Both the position numbers and the translations under genes were made by a program. Under the pieces are notes generated by a model that saw nothing but the letters and a program-made list of their open reading frames with translations, did no database searches and was not told the origin of the DNA. Shown in pieces: positions 17,446-27,587 of a DNA stretch of 60,815 nt. Position 1 is the stretch's first letter. Each line of letters opens with the position of its first letter. This DNA comes from GCA-002727615 sp964442655 (GTDB taxonomy: Bacteria; Pseudomonadota; Alphaproteobacteria; TMED109). The stretch spans positions 1-60,815 of the forward strand of contig CAYTZM010000010.1 in NCBI GenBank assembly GCA_964442655.1, written 5' to 3'.

Positions 17446-18741
17446 ATGACTCAAAATAATGACTATAAAATAGCAGATATATCCTTAGCAGAATGGGGCA
17501 GAAAAGAAATTGAAATAGCTGAAACTGAAATGCCAGGACTTATGTCACTAAGAAATGAGTATAAAAATAAAAAACCATTAAAAGGGGCGAATATAATAGG
17601 ATGCCTACATATGACTATTCAAACAGCTGTTTTAATAGAAACGTTAATACACTTAGGAGCAAAGGTTAGATGGTCATCCTGTAATATTTACTCTACCCAA
17701 GATCATGCTGCAGCTGCAATAGCAGCACAAAATATTCCTATATTTGCTTGGAAAGGTGAAAATGAAAATGAATTCTGGGATTGTATTGAAAATACAATTA
17801 TTGGACCAAAAGATTGGATCCCAAATTTAATTTTAGACGACGGAGGAGACCTGACCAAAATAATGCACGAAAAATATGTTAACACAATGAAAAATATCAA
17901 AGGATTAAGTGAAGAAACTACCACGGGAGTTCATAGGCTATATGAGATGGAAAAAGAAAACACATTATTAGTTCCTGCAATCAATGTAAATGACTCTGTT
18001 ACAAAATCTAAATTTGATAACCTCTATGGTTGTAGAGAAAGCTTAGTTGATGGAATAAGAAGGGCTACTGATTTAATGATGTCTGGTAAAGTTGCGGTAG
18101 TTGCAGGTTATGGCGACGTAGGAAAAGGGTCTGCTGCTTCTTTAAAAAATGCAGGTGCTAGAGTATTAGTTACTGAAATAGATCCCATTTGTGCTCTCCA
18201 AGCTGCAATGGAAGGCTATGAAGTTGTTACTATGGAAAAAGCTTCCAAAATAGGAGATATTTTTGTTACTGCGACAGGAAATTGTGATGTTATAAATATC
18301 GATCATATGAGAGACATGAAAGATAGAGCCATAGTTTGTAATATAGGGCATTTTGATTCTGAAATACAAATATCTGCTTTGAGAAACTATAAATGGCAAG
18401 AAATTAAACCTCAGGTAGACCAAGTAACATTTCCTGATGGCAAAAAAATTATAGTCCTCGCAGAAGGAAGACTTGTAAACTTAGGCTGCGCAACTGGTCA
18501 TCCAAGCTTTGTAATGAGTGCATCATTTACTAATCAAGTTCTAGCACAAATAGAATTATGGCAAAATTATAAGTCATATAAAAATAAAGTATATACTCTA
18601 CCAAAAGAATTAGATGAAAAAGTTGCCTATTTACATTTAAATAAAGTTGGAGCTAAACTTACCAAACTAAATAAAAAACAAGCTAAATATTTAGGACTAG
18701 ACATTAATGGACCATACAAGCCTTCTCACTATAGATATTAA
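17446..18741 (+). CDS. ahcY: Adenosylhomocysteinase
   Basis: NAD-dependent hydrolysis of S-adenosylhomocysteine to adenosine and homocysteine, closing the methyl cycle. 431 residues. Visible: substrate-domain CNIYSTQDHAAAAIA, the catalytic NVNDSVTKSKFDNLYG block, the Rossmann loop VVAGYGDVGKGSAA and the C-terminal KVGAKLTKL and PYKPSHYRY end that closes the partner active site. No residue is missing. The 21-bp upstream gap is too short for an SAH or SAM riboswitch. Confidence 0.97.
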   Translation: MTQNNDYKIADISLAEWGRKEIEIAETEMPGLMSLRNEYKNKKPLKGANIIGCLHMTIQTAVLIETLIHLGAKVRWSSCNIYSTQDHAAAAIAAQNIPIFAWKGENENEFWDCIENTIIGPKDWIPNLILDDGGDLTKIMHEKYVNTMKNIKGLSEETTTGVHRLYEMEKENTLLVPAINVNDSVTKSKFDNLYGCRESLVDGIRRATDLMMSGKVAVVAGYGDVGKGSAASLKNAGARVLVTEIDPICALQAAMEGYEVVTMEKASKIGDIFVTATGNCDVINIDHMRDMKDRAIVCNIGHFDSEIQISALRNYKWQEIKPQVDQVTFPDGKKIIVLAEGRLVNLGCATGHPSFVMSASFTNQVLAQIELWQNYKSYKNKVYTLPKELDEKVAYLHLNKVGAKLTKLNKKQAKYLGLDINGPYKPSHYRY

Positions 18742-18750
18742 AAATAATTA

Positions 18751-19209
18751 ATGAAAATTATAATAAATAATGAAAATGAAACTATAAAATTAGGTCTTAT
18801 TATTGCAAAAATATCATCAAAAAAAAATATATTTTGTTTTAAAGGTGATTTAGGTACAGGAAAAACTACTTTAATTCGTGCTATTATAAAAAATTTAACT
18901 AATGTTAAAGAAGTATTAAGCCCTACCTTCCCCATACTACTTAACTATCAATATAATAATATAACTATATATCATTATGACATGTATAGATTAGATAAAC
19001 CTGAAGATGTATGGAATTTAGACTTCGAAGAGGCATTAAATAATGGAATAGTATTTATCGAATGGCCAGAAATTATTGAACCTTTCCTTCCAAAATCAAA
19101 AATCACTATTACAATCTCAATAATCAATAATAATACAAGAAATATTAAAATATTAGCTGAAAAAGAATTTATAAATCAAATTGAAAATTATTACAAATCA
19201 AATGATTGA
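18751..19209 (+). CDS. tsaE: tRNA threonylcarbamoyladenosine biosynthesis ATPase TsaE
   Basis: Small P-loop ATPase required with TsaB/TsaD for the t6A37 modification of tRNA. 152 residues; Walker A FKGDLGTGKTTLIR, conserved SPTFPILLNYQ and HYDMYRL, and VFIEWPEII, all diagnostic. Its last 8 bp overlap the amgK ATG. First of tsaE-amgK-murU, a common alphaproteobacterial cluster. Confidence 0.94.
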   Translation: MKIIINNENETIKLGLIIAKISSKKNIFCFKGDLGTGKTTLIRAIIKNLTNVKEVLSPTFPILLNYQYNNITIYHYDMYRLDKPEDVWNLDFEEALNNGIVFIEWPEIIEPFLPKSKITITISIINNNTRNIKILAEKEFINQIENYYKSND

Positions 19210-20200
19210 TAAAACAAATAACAACATAAAAATAAATATTTTTAAATTTTTAAAAAATAATAATTTAAATCTATATCCTATAAAAAAACTTCAACAAGAC
19301 GCTTCTAGTAGAAATTATTATAGAATCAAAGATAAAAATGTATTACTTATGGAATCTGTCTCGAAAGATAATAAAAATAAAGAATTTGTTTATTTATCAG
19401 AGTATTTAATATCAATTGGCTTGTCAGCTCCCAAAATCTTTTTTAAAAACCAAAGTAAAACATTATACATAATAGAAGATTTAGGTGATTTAACATTTAC
19501 AAAAGCATTAAGAAAGAAAGTTTCTGAGGAAACTCTTTATATGAATGCTACAAAACTTATTTGTCATATGCAAAACAATGATGTTTTGCCAAATGTGCCA
19601 AAATATAATTACCGATACCTCTTAATGGAGTTAAATATTTTTATAGAATGGTTTTTTAAAGAAAAAAATATTATATTAACTGTAAAAGCTAAGAATGAAT
19701 GGATAAAATTATGGAAATTAGCACTGAAAGACATTGTTAATAATAATAACACTTTAGTTGCAAGAGATTTTCATGCAGATAATTTATTCTGGCTTCCGAA
19801 CAGACCAGGTGTTAAAAATATAGGTTTAATTGACTTTCAAGATGCTTTAATAGGACATATAGCTTATGACCTTTCTTCATTACTTGAAGACGTTAGAAGA
19901 AAGGTTTCTAAAGAAATTAAAGAAAAAGCTATTATTTATTTTATGAATACAAAAAAAATAAAAAATAAAAATAAATTTTATCAAGACTATTATACTATTA
20001 CTGCTCAAAGAAATGCTAAAATTGTTGGGATATTCATAAGGTTAGCAAGAAAAAATAAAAAAACAAAATATCTCAAATTAGTTAATAAAACGATGGATAT
20101 ATTTTTAGATGCCCTTAAAAAAGCTAATTTAAATGAAATTTTAAATTGGTTAGAAAAAAATATTCCAAAAGAAAAAAAAATAAATTATAAAGATGAATAA
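19202..20200 (+). CDS. amgK: Anomeric N-acetylmuramate/N-acetylglucosamine kinase (AmgK), APH fold
   Basis: Phosphorylates MurNAc/GlcNAc at C1 in the peptidoglycan-recycling route that bypasses de novo UDP-MurNAc synthesis. 332 residues with aminoglycoside-phosphotransferase fold: catalytic loop VARDFHADNLFW and metal-binding LIDFQDALIGH. The ATG at 19202 overlaps the tsaE stop by 8 bp and is preferred over an in-frame TTG at 19181. Assignment as AmgK rather than a generic APH rests on the adjacent MurU gene. Confidence 0.85.
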   Translation: MIDKTNNNIKINIFKFLKNNNLNLYPIKKLQQDASSRNYYRIKDKNVLLMESVSKDNKNKEFVYLSEYLISIGLSAPKIFFKNQSKTLYIIEDLGDLTFTKALRKKVSEETLYMNATKLICHMQNNDVLPNVPKYNYRYLLMELNIFIEWFFKEKNIILTVKAKNEWIKLWKLALKDIVNNNNTLVARDFHADNLFWLPNRPGVKNIGLIDFQDALIGHIAYDLSSLLEDVRRKVSKEIKEKAIIYFMNTKKIKNKNKFYQDYYTITAQRNAKIVGIFIRLARKNKKTKYLKLVNKTMDIFLDALKKANLNEILNWLEKNIPKEKKINYKDE

Positions 20201-20933
20201 CAATATATCACAAGCAATAATTCTAGCAGCAGGTTTTGGTAAGAGAATGCTACCCTTAACCAAAAAAATTCCTAAACCACTAATAAAAATTAATAACAAA
20301 CCTATAATTTATTACATTTTAGAGGAATTAAGAAATAACCATATTTTTACTTGCTATATAAACGTACACTATCTACCAGAAAAAATAATAGAATATATTA
20401 AATATTATTCTAAATTACACAATTACATGAATATAAATATTGTTAAGGAAAAAAACATTTTAGGCACAGGTGGAGGAATTAAAAATATATTTAACACAAA
20501 TAATAATATTAAACCTACTATAGTTATAAATGGAGATTCCATTATTATATCAAATCAAAATACTACTCCATTAAAAGAACTAATAAATAACTTTAACAAA
20601 AAAACTATGGATTTTTTATTATTATTAGATGATAAAACTAGTTCTATAGGCTACACTGGAACAGGAGATTTCAAAATATTAAAAACAAACTCAACGTCAA
20701 TAATTCAAAGGTCAAATGTAAATAGTTTCGCATATACAGGATGGCAAATAGTTAATCCAGTACCAATTATAAAAATAAAAAATAAAAAATTTTCTCTTAA
20801 TTATTGTTATGATAAGGCTATTAAAAATAATTTATTATGGGGAATAAGAAATAAAAATAAATGGCTTCATGTTGGTAACAAACCTTCGCTATTAAAAGCA
20901 ACAAAATGGATTAATAATAATAAAGATGAATAA
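20193..20933 (+). CDS. murU: MurNAc-1-phosphate uridylyltransferase (MurU-like)
   Basis: Nucleotidyltransferase converting MurNAc-1-P and UTP to UDP-MurNAc, partner of AmgK. 246 residues; the signature AAGFGKRMLPLTKKIPKPL binds the nucleotide, with GTGGGIKN (about 90) and INGDSIII as sugar/metal sites. Overlaps amgK by 8 bp and the next gene by 8 bp, so the three are strongly coupled. A generic sugar-nucleotidyltransferase is the alternative if the context is ignored. Confidence 0.86.
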   Translation: MNNNISQAIILAAGFGKRMLPLTKKIPKPLIKINNKPIIYYILEELRNNHIFTCYINVHYLPEKIIEYIKYYSKLHNYMNINIVKEKNILGTGGGIKNIFNTNNNIKPTIVINGDSIIISNQNTTPLKELINNFNKKTMDFLLLLDDKTSSIGYTGTGDFKILKTNSTSIIQRSNVNSFAYTGWQIVNPVPIIKIKNKKFSLNYCYDKAIKNNLLWGIRNKNKWLHVGNKPSLLKATKWINNNKDE

Positions 20934-22347
20934 TTATATATTTTATGATTTTGAAACAACAGGACGCAATAGTAGTTGGGACCAAATTATTCAAGTAGGT
21001 GCTATTCTTACTGATTCCAACTTTAGGGAAATAGATAGGTTTGAGGCTAGAAGCAAATTAAAACCAGGACAAATTCCATATCCAAAAGCAATATTAGTTA
21101 ATAAAAGTTCTATACATGATTTAACAAAATCTAATTCATCAAATTTTGAACTTATAAATACAATGAAGAATAAATTTAAATCATGGGGTCCCGCTTTATT
21201 TATTGGATACAATTCTATAACTTTTGATGAAAGTTTTCTCAGAGAATCTTTATTCAAAAATCTTTATGACCCTTATCTTACTATAACAAATGGAAATAAA
21301 AGAACGGACTTGCTAAATATAATTAGAACCAACCATATAATAAATCCCAACATCATTAAAATTCCTCGTAATGATAAAAACAAACCATCATACAAATTAG
21401 ATAAAATTGCCCCTATAAATAAAATTGGTGATTTTAATGCACATGATGCCATAGGAGATTCAATAGCAACAATGAAATTAGCAAAAATAATTAAAGATAA
21501 AAATCCTGATTTATGGTTTTCCTGTTTATTAACTGCTAAGAGAGAAGATGCAAATACATTACTAGAAGATGAAAAAATAGTATGCATAACAGAATCATAC
21601 TTTGGCAAAACAACACCTTACATAGTGTCATTACTCTGTTATCATCCTGTTTATAAATCTGCACAATGTTTTGATCTCAAAAACGATCCAAATGATTATA
21701 TTAATCTAACAAAAGATACATTGAAACACTTCGTATCTAAAAGTCCAAAAATTATAAGATCTTTGCCTACTAATAAAAGTCCAGTGATTATAAATAAAAA
21801 TTATTTTTCTAAAATAAAAGAATATGCTCATTTATCATTTGAAGAATTAGAAAAAAGATCAAAAATAATTTTATCTAATACAGAATTTAAAAACAATATT
21901 GAACAAATCTTATTAAATCAAGCTGAAGAAAAGGTAGAAGCATCTTCACAAGAAGATGTTTATTTTGAAGAAACAATATACAAATCCTTTCCCACAAATA
22001 ATGAAAAAATTATTATGCAAGAATTTCATGAGGCTAACTGGGAAAATAAATTAAAAATTGCTGATAAATTTAAGGATATTAAATATCAATATTTTGCTGA
22101 AAAAATTATTTATGAAGAAAACCCAAGTTTTCTTTCCAAAGAAACTTTTAATAAAATAAACAGAAGTATTTCTAATAAAATTTTTAGTACTAACCAAGAA
22201 AAATGGAATACTATTCCAAACGCATATAAAGAAATTGATGATTTAAGAAACGAATATGATAATTTAGATGATCAAAAAACTTTACATCAACTAGAAGAAT
22301 TAAATTTTTTAATTGAGAATATTGAAAAAAAATTTCAAGATGCATAA
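20926..22347 (+). CDS. sbcB: Exodeoxyribonuclease I
   Basis: 3'-5' single-strand DNA exonuclease. 473 residues, same size and layout as E. coli ExoI: DEDDh motifs FYDFETTG (residues 5-12), GYNSITFDESFLRESLF and HDAIGDSIATMKLAK, then the SH3-like and C-terminal helical domains (EANWENKLKIADKFKDIKYQ matches the ExoI C-terminal domain). In most alphaproteobacteria the position between murU and trxA is held by addB-addA; here exonuclease I stands alone. It overlaps murU by 8 bp. Confidence 0.92.
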   Translation: MNNYIFYDFETTGRNSSWDQIIQVGAILTDSNFREIDRFEARSKLKPGQIPYPKAILVNKSSIHDLTKSNSSNFELINTMKNKFKSWGPALFIGYNSITFDESFLRESLFKNLYDPYLTITNGNKRTDLLNIIRTNHIINPNIIKIPRNDKNKPSYKLDKIAPINKIGDFNAHDAIGDSIATMKLAKIIKDKNPDLWFSCLLTAKREDANTLLEDEKIVCITESYFGKTTPYIVSLLCYHPVYKSAQCFDLKNDPNDYINLTKDTLKHFVSKSPKIIRSLPTNKSPVIINKNYFSKIKEYAHLSFEELEKRSKIILSNTEFKNNIEQILLNQAEEKVEASSQEDVYFEETIYKSFPTNNEKIIMQEFHEANWENKLKIADKFKDIKYQYFAEKIIYEENPSFLSKETFNKINRSISNKIFSTNQEKWNTIPNAYKEIDDLRNEYDNLDDQKTLHQLEELNFLIENIEKKFQDA

Positions 22348-22374
22348 AACATAAACAAAGGAGAAAAAAATAAA

Positions 22375-22695
22375 ATGACTACTATAAAAATATCTGATGA
22401 ATCTTTTGATGAAAAGGTAATTAAAAAAGGAAAACCAATACTAATAGACTTTTGGGCAGAATGGTGTGGCCCATGTAAACAAATTGCACCAATTTTAGAA
22501 GAAATTTCAGAAGAATATAAAGAAAAAATTACTATAGGAAAACTAGACGTAGATGAAAATCCGGAAATAGCTGGAAAATTTCAAATTAGGGGCATACCAA
22601 CTATGCTATATTTTAATAATGGTGAATTAATTGACACAAAAGTTGGAATGTCTTCTAAAGATGATCTAATTCAGTGGTTAGAAAAATATATTTAA
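22375..22695 (+). CDS. trxA: Thioredoxin
   Basis: General cytosolic disulfide reductase, 106 residues. Active site WAEWCGPCKQI (about 28-38) and cis-Pro region RGIPTMLYF are intact. A strong AAAGGAGAAAAAA site precedes the ATG. Its last 4 bp overlap the convergent folC stop region, leaving no room for a separate terminator. Confidence 0.97.
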   Translation: MTTIKISDESFDEKVIKKGKPILIDFWAEWCGPCKQIAPILEEISEEYKEKITIGKLDVDENPEIAGKFQIRGIPTMLYFNNGELIDTKVGMSSKDDLIQWLEKYI

Positions 22696-23993
22696 CTTTT
22701 ATTAATTTTATATGCTTCTCCTATTAAATATAAAGATCCAAATATAATAATTACAGATTCTTTAATGTCATGAATATTTTTAAGGGCATCTAATAAAGAA
22801 TTAGAATAAGAGCTTCTGATATTATAAGATTTTCCAATTTTTAATAAATCTGTACTTAAAAAATTATTATTATTATCAAAAATAGGAACAAAAATTATAT
22901 TCCTTATTCCTTCCTTAAAATGGTTTAACATACTTAAAGCGTCTTTATTCTTTAAAAAGCCACAAATTAAAATTACCGATTTCTTTTTATTACTTGCCAT
23001 ATAAGAATCTATCCATTTCTTCAATATCTTTACTGCATCTACATTATGAGCACCATCAAGCCAAATTTCAGAAGATTTATGAATCATATTTTTTATGTTT
23101 CCATTTGTAATTTTTTCCAATCTACCAGGCCATCTAGTATTTTCTATTCCATTAATAATTGAATTTTTAGAAAATGATAATTTATTACATGCGAGAAGAG
23201 CTACAATAGCTAAGGCTGCATTAAAGATTTGATGCTCCCCTATTAATGAAGGCTTATAAAAATAATAGTTATTATTCATAAAATTAACTTTATATAAATC
23301 AGAACATTTTTTAACATTCCAACCTTTATTATAAAAAACTATTTCATTTTTATTTTTAATACTTACTTGTCTTAATGTTTTTTCTACTATTGAGACTTGA
23401 GGCGCAGAAATACATAAAATATTTTTTTTCATTATGCCTGCTTTTTCCTTAGCAATTAAATCTAATGTACTACCCAAAAATTCTTTATGATCATTAGAAA
23501 TAGAAGTTAAAATAGTTAAAAGGGGATTTTTTATTACATTTGTAGCATCTAGCCTTCCACCTAACCCTGTCTCAATTAAAGCAATATCAGCAAAATTTTT
23601 TGCCATTAAATAAAATGATATCACTGTAAACATTTCAAATTGAGTAATTGGATTATTATTATTTTTTAATACACAAAAATCCAAAGCATCTATTAATTCC
23701 TTTAAAGTAACTTTTCTATTACTTAATATAATTCTTTCTGAAATGCTCATTAAATGAGGAGAAGTATAAATATGTACTTTTTTATTATTCTCAATCAATA
23801 CATTTGCCATAAACGCAATTGTTGACCCTTTACCATTTGTCCCAGCCACATGTATTATAGGGGGCAAATCTAAATGAGGATTACCCAATGCCTTTAACAA
23901 TTTCAAAACCCTCTTTAAAGAAAGATCAATTACCTTTGGATAAGATGCAGTAAAATCTTTTAATTTTTGAATAAAAAAATTTTCTTTGTTCAA
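22692..23993 (-). CDS. folC: Folylpolyglutamate synthase / dihydrofolate synthase
   Basis: ATP-dependent ligase adding glutamate to dihydropteroate and folates. 433 residues; Mur-ligase-type P-loop HVAGTNGKGSTIAFMANVL (about 47-65), ALIETGLGGRLDATNV and SNDHKEFLG are the FolC signature. Start overlaps the accD stop by 4 bp. Last gene of the minus-strand supra-operon. Confidence 0.95.
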   Translation of the reverse strand: MNKENFFIQKLKDFTASYPKVIDLSLKRVLKLLKALGNPHLDLPPIIHVAGTNGKGSTIAFMANVLIENNKKVHIYTSPHLMSISERIILSNRKVTLKELIDALDFCVLKNNNNPITQFEMFTVISFYLMAKNFADIALIETGLGGRLDATNVIKNPLLTILTSISNDHKEFLGSTLDLIAKEKAGIMKKNILCISAPQVSIVEKTLRQVSIKNKNEIVFYNKGWNVKKCSDLYKVNFMNNNYYFYKPSLIGEHQIFNAALAIVALLACNKLSFSKNSIINGIENTRWPGRLEKITNGNIKNMIHKSSEIWLDGAHNVDAVKILKKWIDSYMASNKKKSVILICGFLKNKDALSMLNHFKEGIRNIIFVPIFDNNNNFLSTDLLKIGKSYNIRSSYSNSLLDALKNIHDIKESVIIIFGSLYLIGEAYKINKS

Positions 23994-24865
23994 AATGTTG
24001 AATAACTTTTTTTACTTAAACTATTTTTTAAATGAAATAGTAAATTAGCAATAGAAGCTTTTAATTTTGAGCGAGGAATTACCTCATCAATCATGCCATG
24101 ATCCAATAAATATTCTGATTTTTGAAACCCTTCTGGAAGAGTTTCTCTTACTGTACTTTGTATAACTCTAGGACCGGCAAAACCAATCAAAGCGCCTGGC
24201 TCAGCAAAAGTAACATCTCCTAACATAGCAAAAGATGCACTAACTCCCCCTGTAGTTGGGTCTGTAAGAACTACTATATAAGGTATATTATTTTGTTTTA
24301 AATTATCAACAGCTATAACTGTTCTAGGCAATTGCATTAAAGAATATATCCCCTCTTGCATCCTAGCTCCTCCTGAAGAAGTAAATACTACAAATGGACT
24401 ATTATTTTTAACAGCCTCTTCAGCTCCTTTTATAAATCCTTCTCCAACTGTAGTTCCCATAGACCCACCCATAAAATTAAAATCTAAAGCAGCAACTACA
24501 GCCTTGTTTCCACCAATTTCCCCTGAAGCTATCATTATTGCATCTTGCATTTTTGTTTTTTCTTTTGTTTCTTTTAATTTATCTATGTATTTTTTACTAT
24601 CTTTAAATTTTAAAGGATCAATTATTGTTTCAGGGATAACAATATTTTTATATGTACCTTCATCTAAAATCCAATTAATTCTATCAAAAGCATTCATCTT
24701 CATATGATGGCCACATGTCGGGCACACACTCAGAGTTTCATTTAAATCTTTGTGATAAATCATCTGTTCACAACCTAAGCACTTAACCCAAAGATTATTT
24801 TTTACATCCGTTTTTTTTACTAATGCCCTAAGTTTAGGCTTTACAAAATCCGACAACCAACTCAT
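23990..24865 (-). CDS. accD: Acetyl-CoA carboxylase carboxyltransferase subunit beta
   Basis: With AccA it transfers carboxyl from carboxybiotin to acetyl-CoA, giving malonyl-CoA for fatty acids. 291 residues. N-terminal C4 zinc ribbon CLGCEQM...CPTCGHHM (about residues 30-54), then the crotonase-like CoA site with FTSSGGARMQEG and TDPTTGGVSASFA. Standard length; accA is not in the window. Confidence 0.97.
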   Translation of the reverse strand: MSWLSDFVKPKLRALVKKTDVKNNLWVKCLGCEQMIYHKDLNETLSVCPTCGHHMKMNAFDRINWILDEGTYKNIVIPETIIDPLKFKDSKKYIDKLKETKEKTKMQDAIMIASGEIGGNKAVVAALDFNFMGGSMGTTVGEGFIKGAEEAVKNNSPFVVFTSSGGARMQEGIYSLMQLPRTVIAVDNLKQNNIPYIVVLTDPTTGGVSASFAMLGDVTFAEPGALIGFAGPRVIQSTVRETLPEGFQKSEYLLDHGMIDEVIPRSKLKASIANLLFHLKNSLSKKSYSTF

Positions 24866-24889
24866 TTTATCTCTCTTATAAAAAGATTA

Positions 24890-25708
24890 TCATTTTAATA
24901 CATGTGATAAATTTTTAACAAACTTTATTGTATTTTCAACTAAAAAATCACTATCATATTCTTTTTTAACTCCTTCTTCAATTTTATCGACTATTGCTGA
25001 ACCTACAACTACCCCATCAGAGATGCTTGCTATATTTTTTACCTGTTCTGGCGTTCTAATTCCAAATCCAACAGCTACAGGAAGTTTTGTATTATTTTTA
25101 ATAAAACTTATTTTACTTTTAATTTCATTTATTTCTGGAGTCTTAGATCCAGTAATCCCCGCAATAGAAACATAATACAAAAACCCTGAAGAATTATTTA
25201 AAATTATTGGTAAACGCTCCTTTGTAGTAGTAGGAGTAGCTAATCTTATAAAATCTATTCCATAATTTTTAGCAGGAATACATAATTCACTATCAACTTC
25301 AGGAGGAAGGTCTACCACTAATAACCCATCTATTCCTATATCTTTAGCTTGTTTCAAAAATTTATTAACTCCGTAACAATAAATAGGGTTATAATAACCC
25401 ATTAAAATAATAGGCGTATCCAAATTAACCCTTCTAAATTCTTTAACTAATTTTATAGTATAGTTTAATGTTTGGCCTGAAGAAATTGCACGAAGATATG
25501 ATGCTTGTATTCCTGGACCATCCGCCATTGGATCAGTAAAAGGCATCCCAATCTCAATAATATCAGCACCTGCAGTTGGCAGTTCTTTCAATATCTTTAA
25601 CGAAATTTTATAATTTGGATCACCTGCAGTAACAAAAGTAATAAATGCTTTTTTATTTTGATTTTTTAAATCCTTAAATTTTTTACTTATTCTACTTTGT
25701 ATTAGCAT
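24890..25708 (-). CDS. trpA: Tryptophan synthase alpha chain
   Basis: Cleaves indole-3-glycerol phosphate to indole, passed by channel to TrpB. 272 residues; catalytic Glu and Asp in IIEIGMPFTDPMADGP, and phosphate loop VGFGIRTPEQV. The TAATG junction with trpB (1-bp overlap) ensures coupled synthesis of the alpha2beta2 complex. Confidence 0.97.
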   Translation of the reverse strand: MLIQSRISKKFKDLKNQNKKAFITFVTAGDPNYKISLKILKELPTAGADIIEIGMPFTDPMADGPGIQASYLRAISSGQTLNYTIKLVKEFRRVNLDTPIILMGYYNPIYCYGVNKFLKQAKDIGIDGLLVVDLPPEVDSELCIPAKNYGIDFIRLATPTTTKERLPIILNNSSGFLYYVSIAGITGSKTPEINEIKSKISFIKNNTKLPVAVGFGIRTPEQVKNIASISDGVVVGSAIVDKIEEGVKKEYDSDFLVENTIKFVKNLSHVLK

Positions 25709-26922
25709 TACAATTTTACTCCTAATGCTTCGGCTACAGTAAAAACATCCTTATCTCCTCTTCCACACATATTCATAACTATTATATGGTCTTTACTCAT
25801 TTTAGGAGCATATTTCATTACAAAAGCTAAAGCATGTGAAGGTTCTAAAGCAGGTAAAATTCCTTCATATGTAGCAGAAAATTGAAAAGCCTCTAAAGCC
25901 TCCATATCTTCTATCCCTATATATTTTACACGTTCAACATCTTTCAAATAAGAATGTTCCGGTCCCACGCCAGGATAATCTAATCCAGCAGAAATAGAAT
26001 GTGCTTCTTTTATTTGTCCTCCACTATCTTGTAATAAATAAGTTCTATTACCGTGCAATACCCCTGGTGAACCTAAAGTTAATGAGGCAGCATGATTATG
26101 CGTATTAAGGCCTTTACCAGCTGCTTCAATACCATATAACTCCACTGCTAAATCATCTAGAAATGGATAAAATAAACCTAATGCATTTGAGCCACCACCA
26201 ATACAGGCTACTAAACTATCAGGTAACCTACCTTCTGCTTCTAAAATTTGTTCTTTAGTTTCTTCTCCTATAATAGATTGAAAATCCCTCACTAACATAG
26301 GATAAGGGTGGGGGCCTGCTGCAGTCCCTATAATATAAAATGTATCTTCTACATTAGATACCCAATCTCTTAACGCCTCATTCATAGCATCTTTTAAGGT
26401 CTTAGATCCAGAATCAACTGAAACTATCTCTGCTCCTAACAACTTCATCCTAAAAACATTTGGAGCTTGTCTTTCAATATCCTTGGCTCCCATATATACA
26501 GTACAAGGCAAACCAAAAAGAGCACAAACCGTAGCGGTTGCCACTCCATGTTGACCTGCTCCTGTTTCAGCTATAATCCTATTTTTTCTCATCCTTTTAG
26601 CCAACAATATTTGACCAATACAATTATTAATTTTATGTGCACCAGTATGATTTAATTCATCTCTTTTAAAATATACCTTAGCTCCTCCTAATTTTTCTGT
26701 AATTCTAGATGCATAATATAATGGGGAAGGTCTCCCAATATAATGCTTATACCAGTACATTAAATCTTTTTGAAAAGATTTATCTTTCTTAGCCTTAACG
26801 TATTCTTTTTCCAAATCTAGAATCAAAGGCATTAAAGTTTCAGCTACAAATCTCCCACCATATATATCAAAAAATCCTTCCTTATTAGGAACATTCTTAT
26901 ATGAATTTAAATTTTTCTTCAT
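25708..26922 (-). CDS. trpB: Tryptophan synthase beta chain
   Basis: PLP enzyme condensing indole with serine. 404 residues; PLP lysine in NHTGAHKINNCIGQ (about residues 93-106) and phosphate loop CIGGGSNALG. All motifs intact. trpC/D/E are not nearby, so the trp genes are split as usual in alphaproteobacteria. Confidence 0.98.
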   Translation of the reverse strand: MKKNLNSYKNVPNKEGFFDIYGGRFVAETLMPLILDLEKEYVKAKKDKSFQKDLMYWYKHYIGRPSPLYYASRITEKLGGAKVYFKRDELNHTGAHKINNCIGQILLAKRMRKNRIIAETGAGQHGVATATVCALFGLPCTVYMGAKDIERQAPNVFRMKLLGAEIVSVDSGSKTLKDAMNEALRDWVSNVEDTFYIIGTAAGPHPYPMLVRDFQSIIGEETKEQILEAEGRLPDSLVACIGGGSNALGLFYPFLDDLAVELYGIEAAGKGLNTHNHAASLTLGSPGVLHGNRTYLLQDSGGQIKEAHSISAGLDYPGVGPEHSYLKDVERVKYIGIEDMEALEAFQFSATYEGILPALEPSHALAFVMKYAPKMSKDHIIVMNMCGRGDKDVFTVAEALGVKL

Positions 26923-26932
26923 TTAAAGCCTA

Positions 26933-27586
26933 TTAATTATATACATTAAGAATAAAATCCTTCATTAGTTTCTTGCTTTTTTTACCTAAATCATACTCTA
27001 TTCCTGATGAAACATCTATATAATGAGGATTGGATATATTAATTGCAGTTCTTATATTATCTGGAGCAAGTCCTCCAGATAACATCCAAGGTTTAAAACT
27101 CTTTAACCAATTCGTCTTATCTTTAATAATCTTCCAATCAAACGTTTTTCCGGTTCCTCCATGATAACTATTAGAAGATTTTAATTTTGTATCAAATAAA
27201 AACATATCACAATAATCATTATATTCTTTTATTATCTTAATATCATGTTCATTAAATATTGGAATGGCTTTTATAATAGGGATTTTAAAAATATTTCCAA
27301 TTTCCTTACATCTAGATGGTTCTTCATTGCCATGTAATTGAATAATATTAATACCAGATTCTACGGCTTTCTCTATGTATTCATTTGAAGGATCAATGAA
27401 GACTCCTACAAAATCAATTTTATTTTTAAATTTATTAATTATTTTCTCTGAATCACTAAAATTTATATATCTTGGAGTATCCTTAACAAAAATAAAACCT
27501 ATATATGAAACTTTATTATTTATAGCAAAAGACACCTCTTCTATACTAGATAAACCACAAAACTTTATTTTGGGAAATAATGACAT
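26933..27586 (-). CDS. trpF: Phosphoribosylanthranilate isomerase
   Basis: Amadori rearrangement of N-(5'-phosphoribosyl)anthranilate in tryptophan synthesis. 217 residues, TIM barrel: KFCGLSSIEEV gives the catalytic Cys, FDTKLK (about 130) holds the catalytic Asp, and MLSGGLAPDNI plus VDVSSGIEY-type C-terminal phosphate loops are present. Only 1 nt from pyrF upstream, 10 from trpB downstream. Confidence 0.95.
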   Translation of the reverse strand: MSLFPKIKFCGLSSIEEVSFAINNKVSYIGFIFVKDTPRYINFSDSEKIINKFKNKIDFVGVFIDPSNEYIEKAVESGINIIQLHGNEEPSRCKEIGNIFKIPIIKAIPIFNEHDIKIIKEYNDYCDMFLFDTKLKSSNSYHGGTGKTFDWKIIKDKTNWLKSFKPWMLSGGLAPDNIRTAINISNPHYIDVSSGIEYDLGKKSKKLMKDFILNVYN

Positions 27587-27587
27587 T

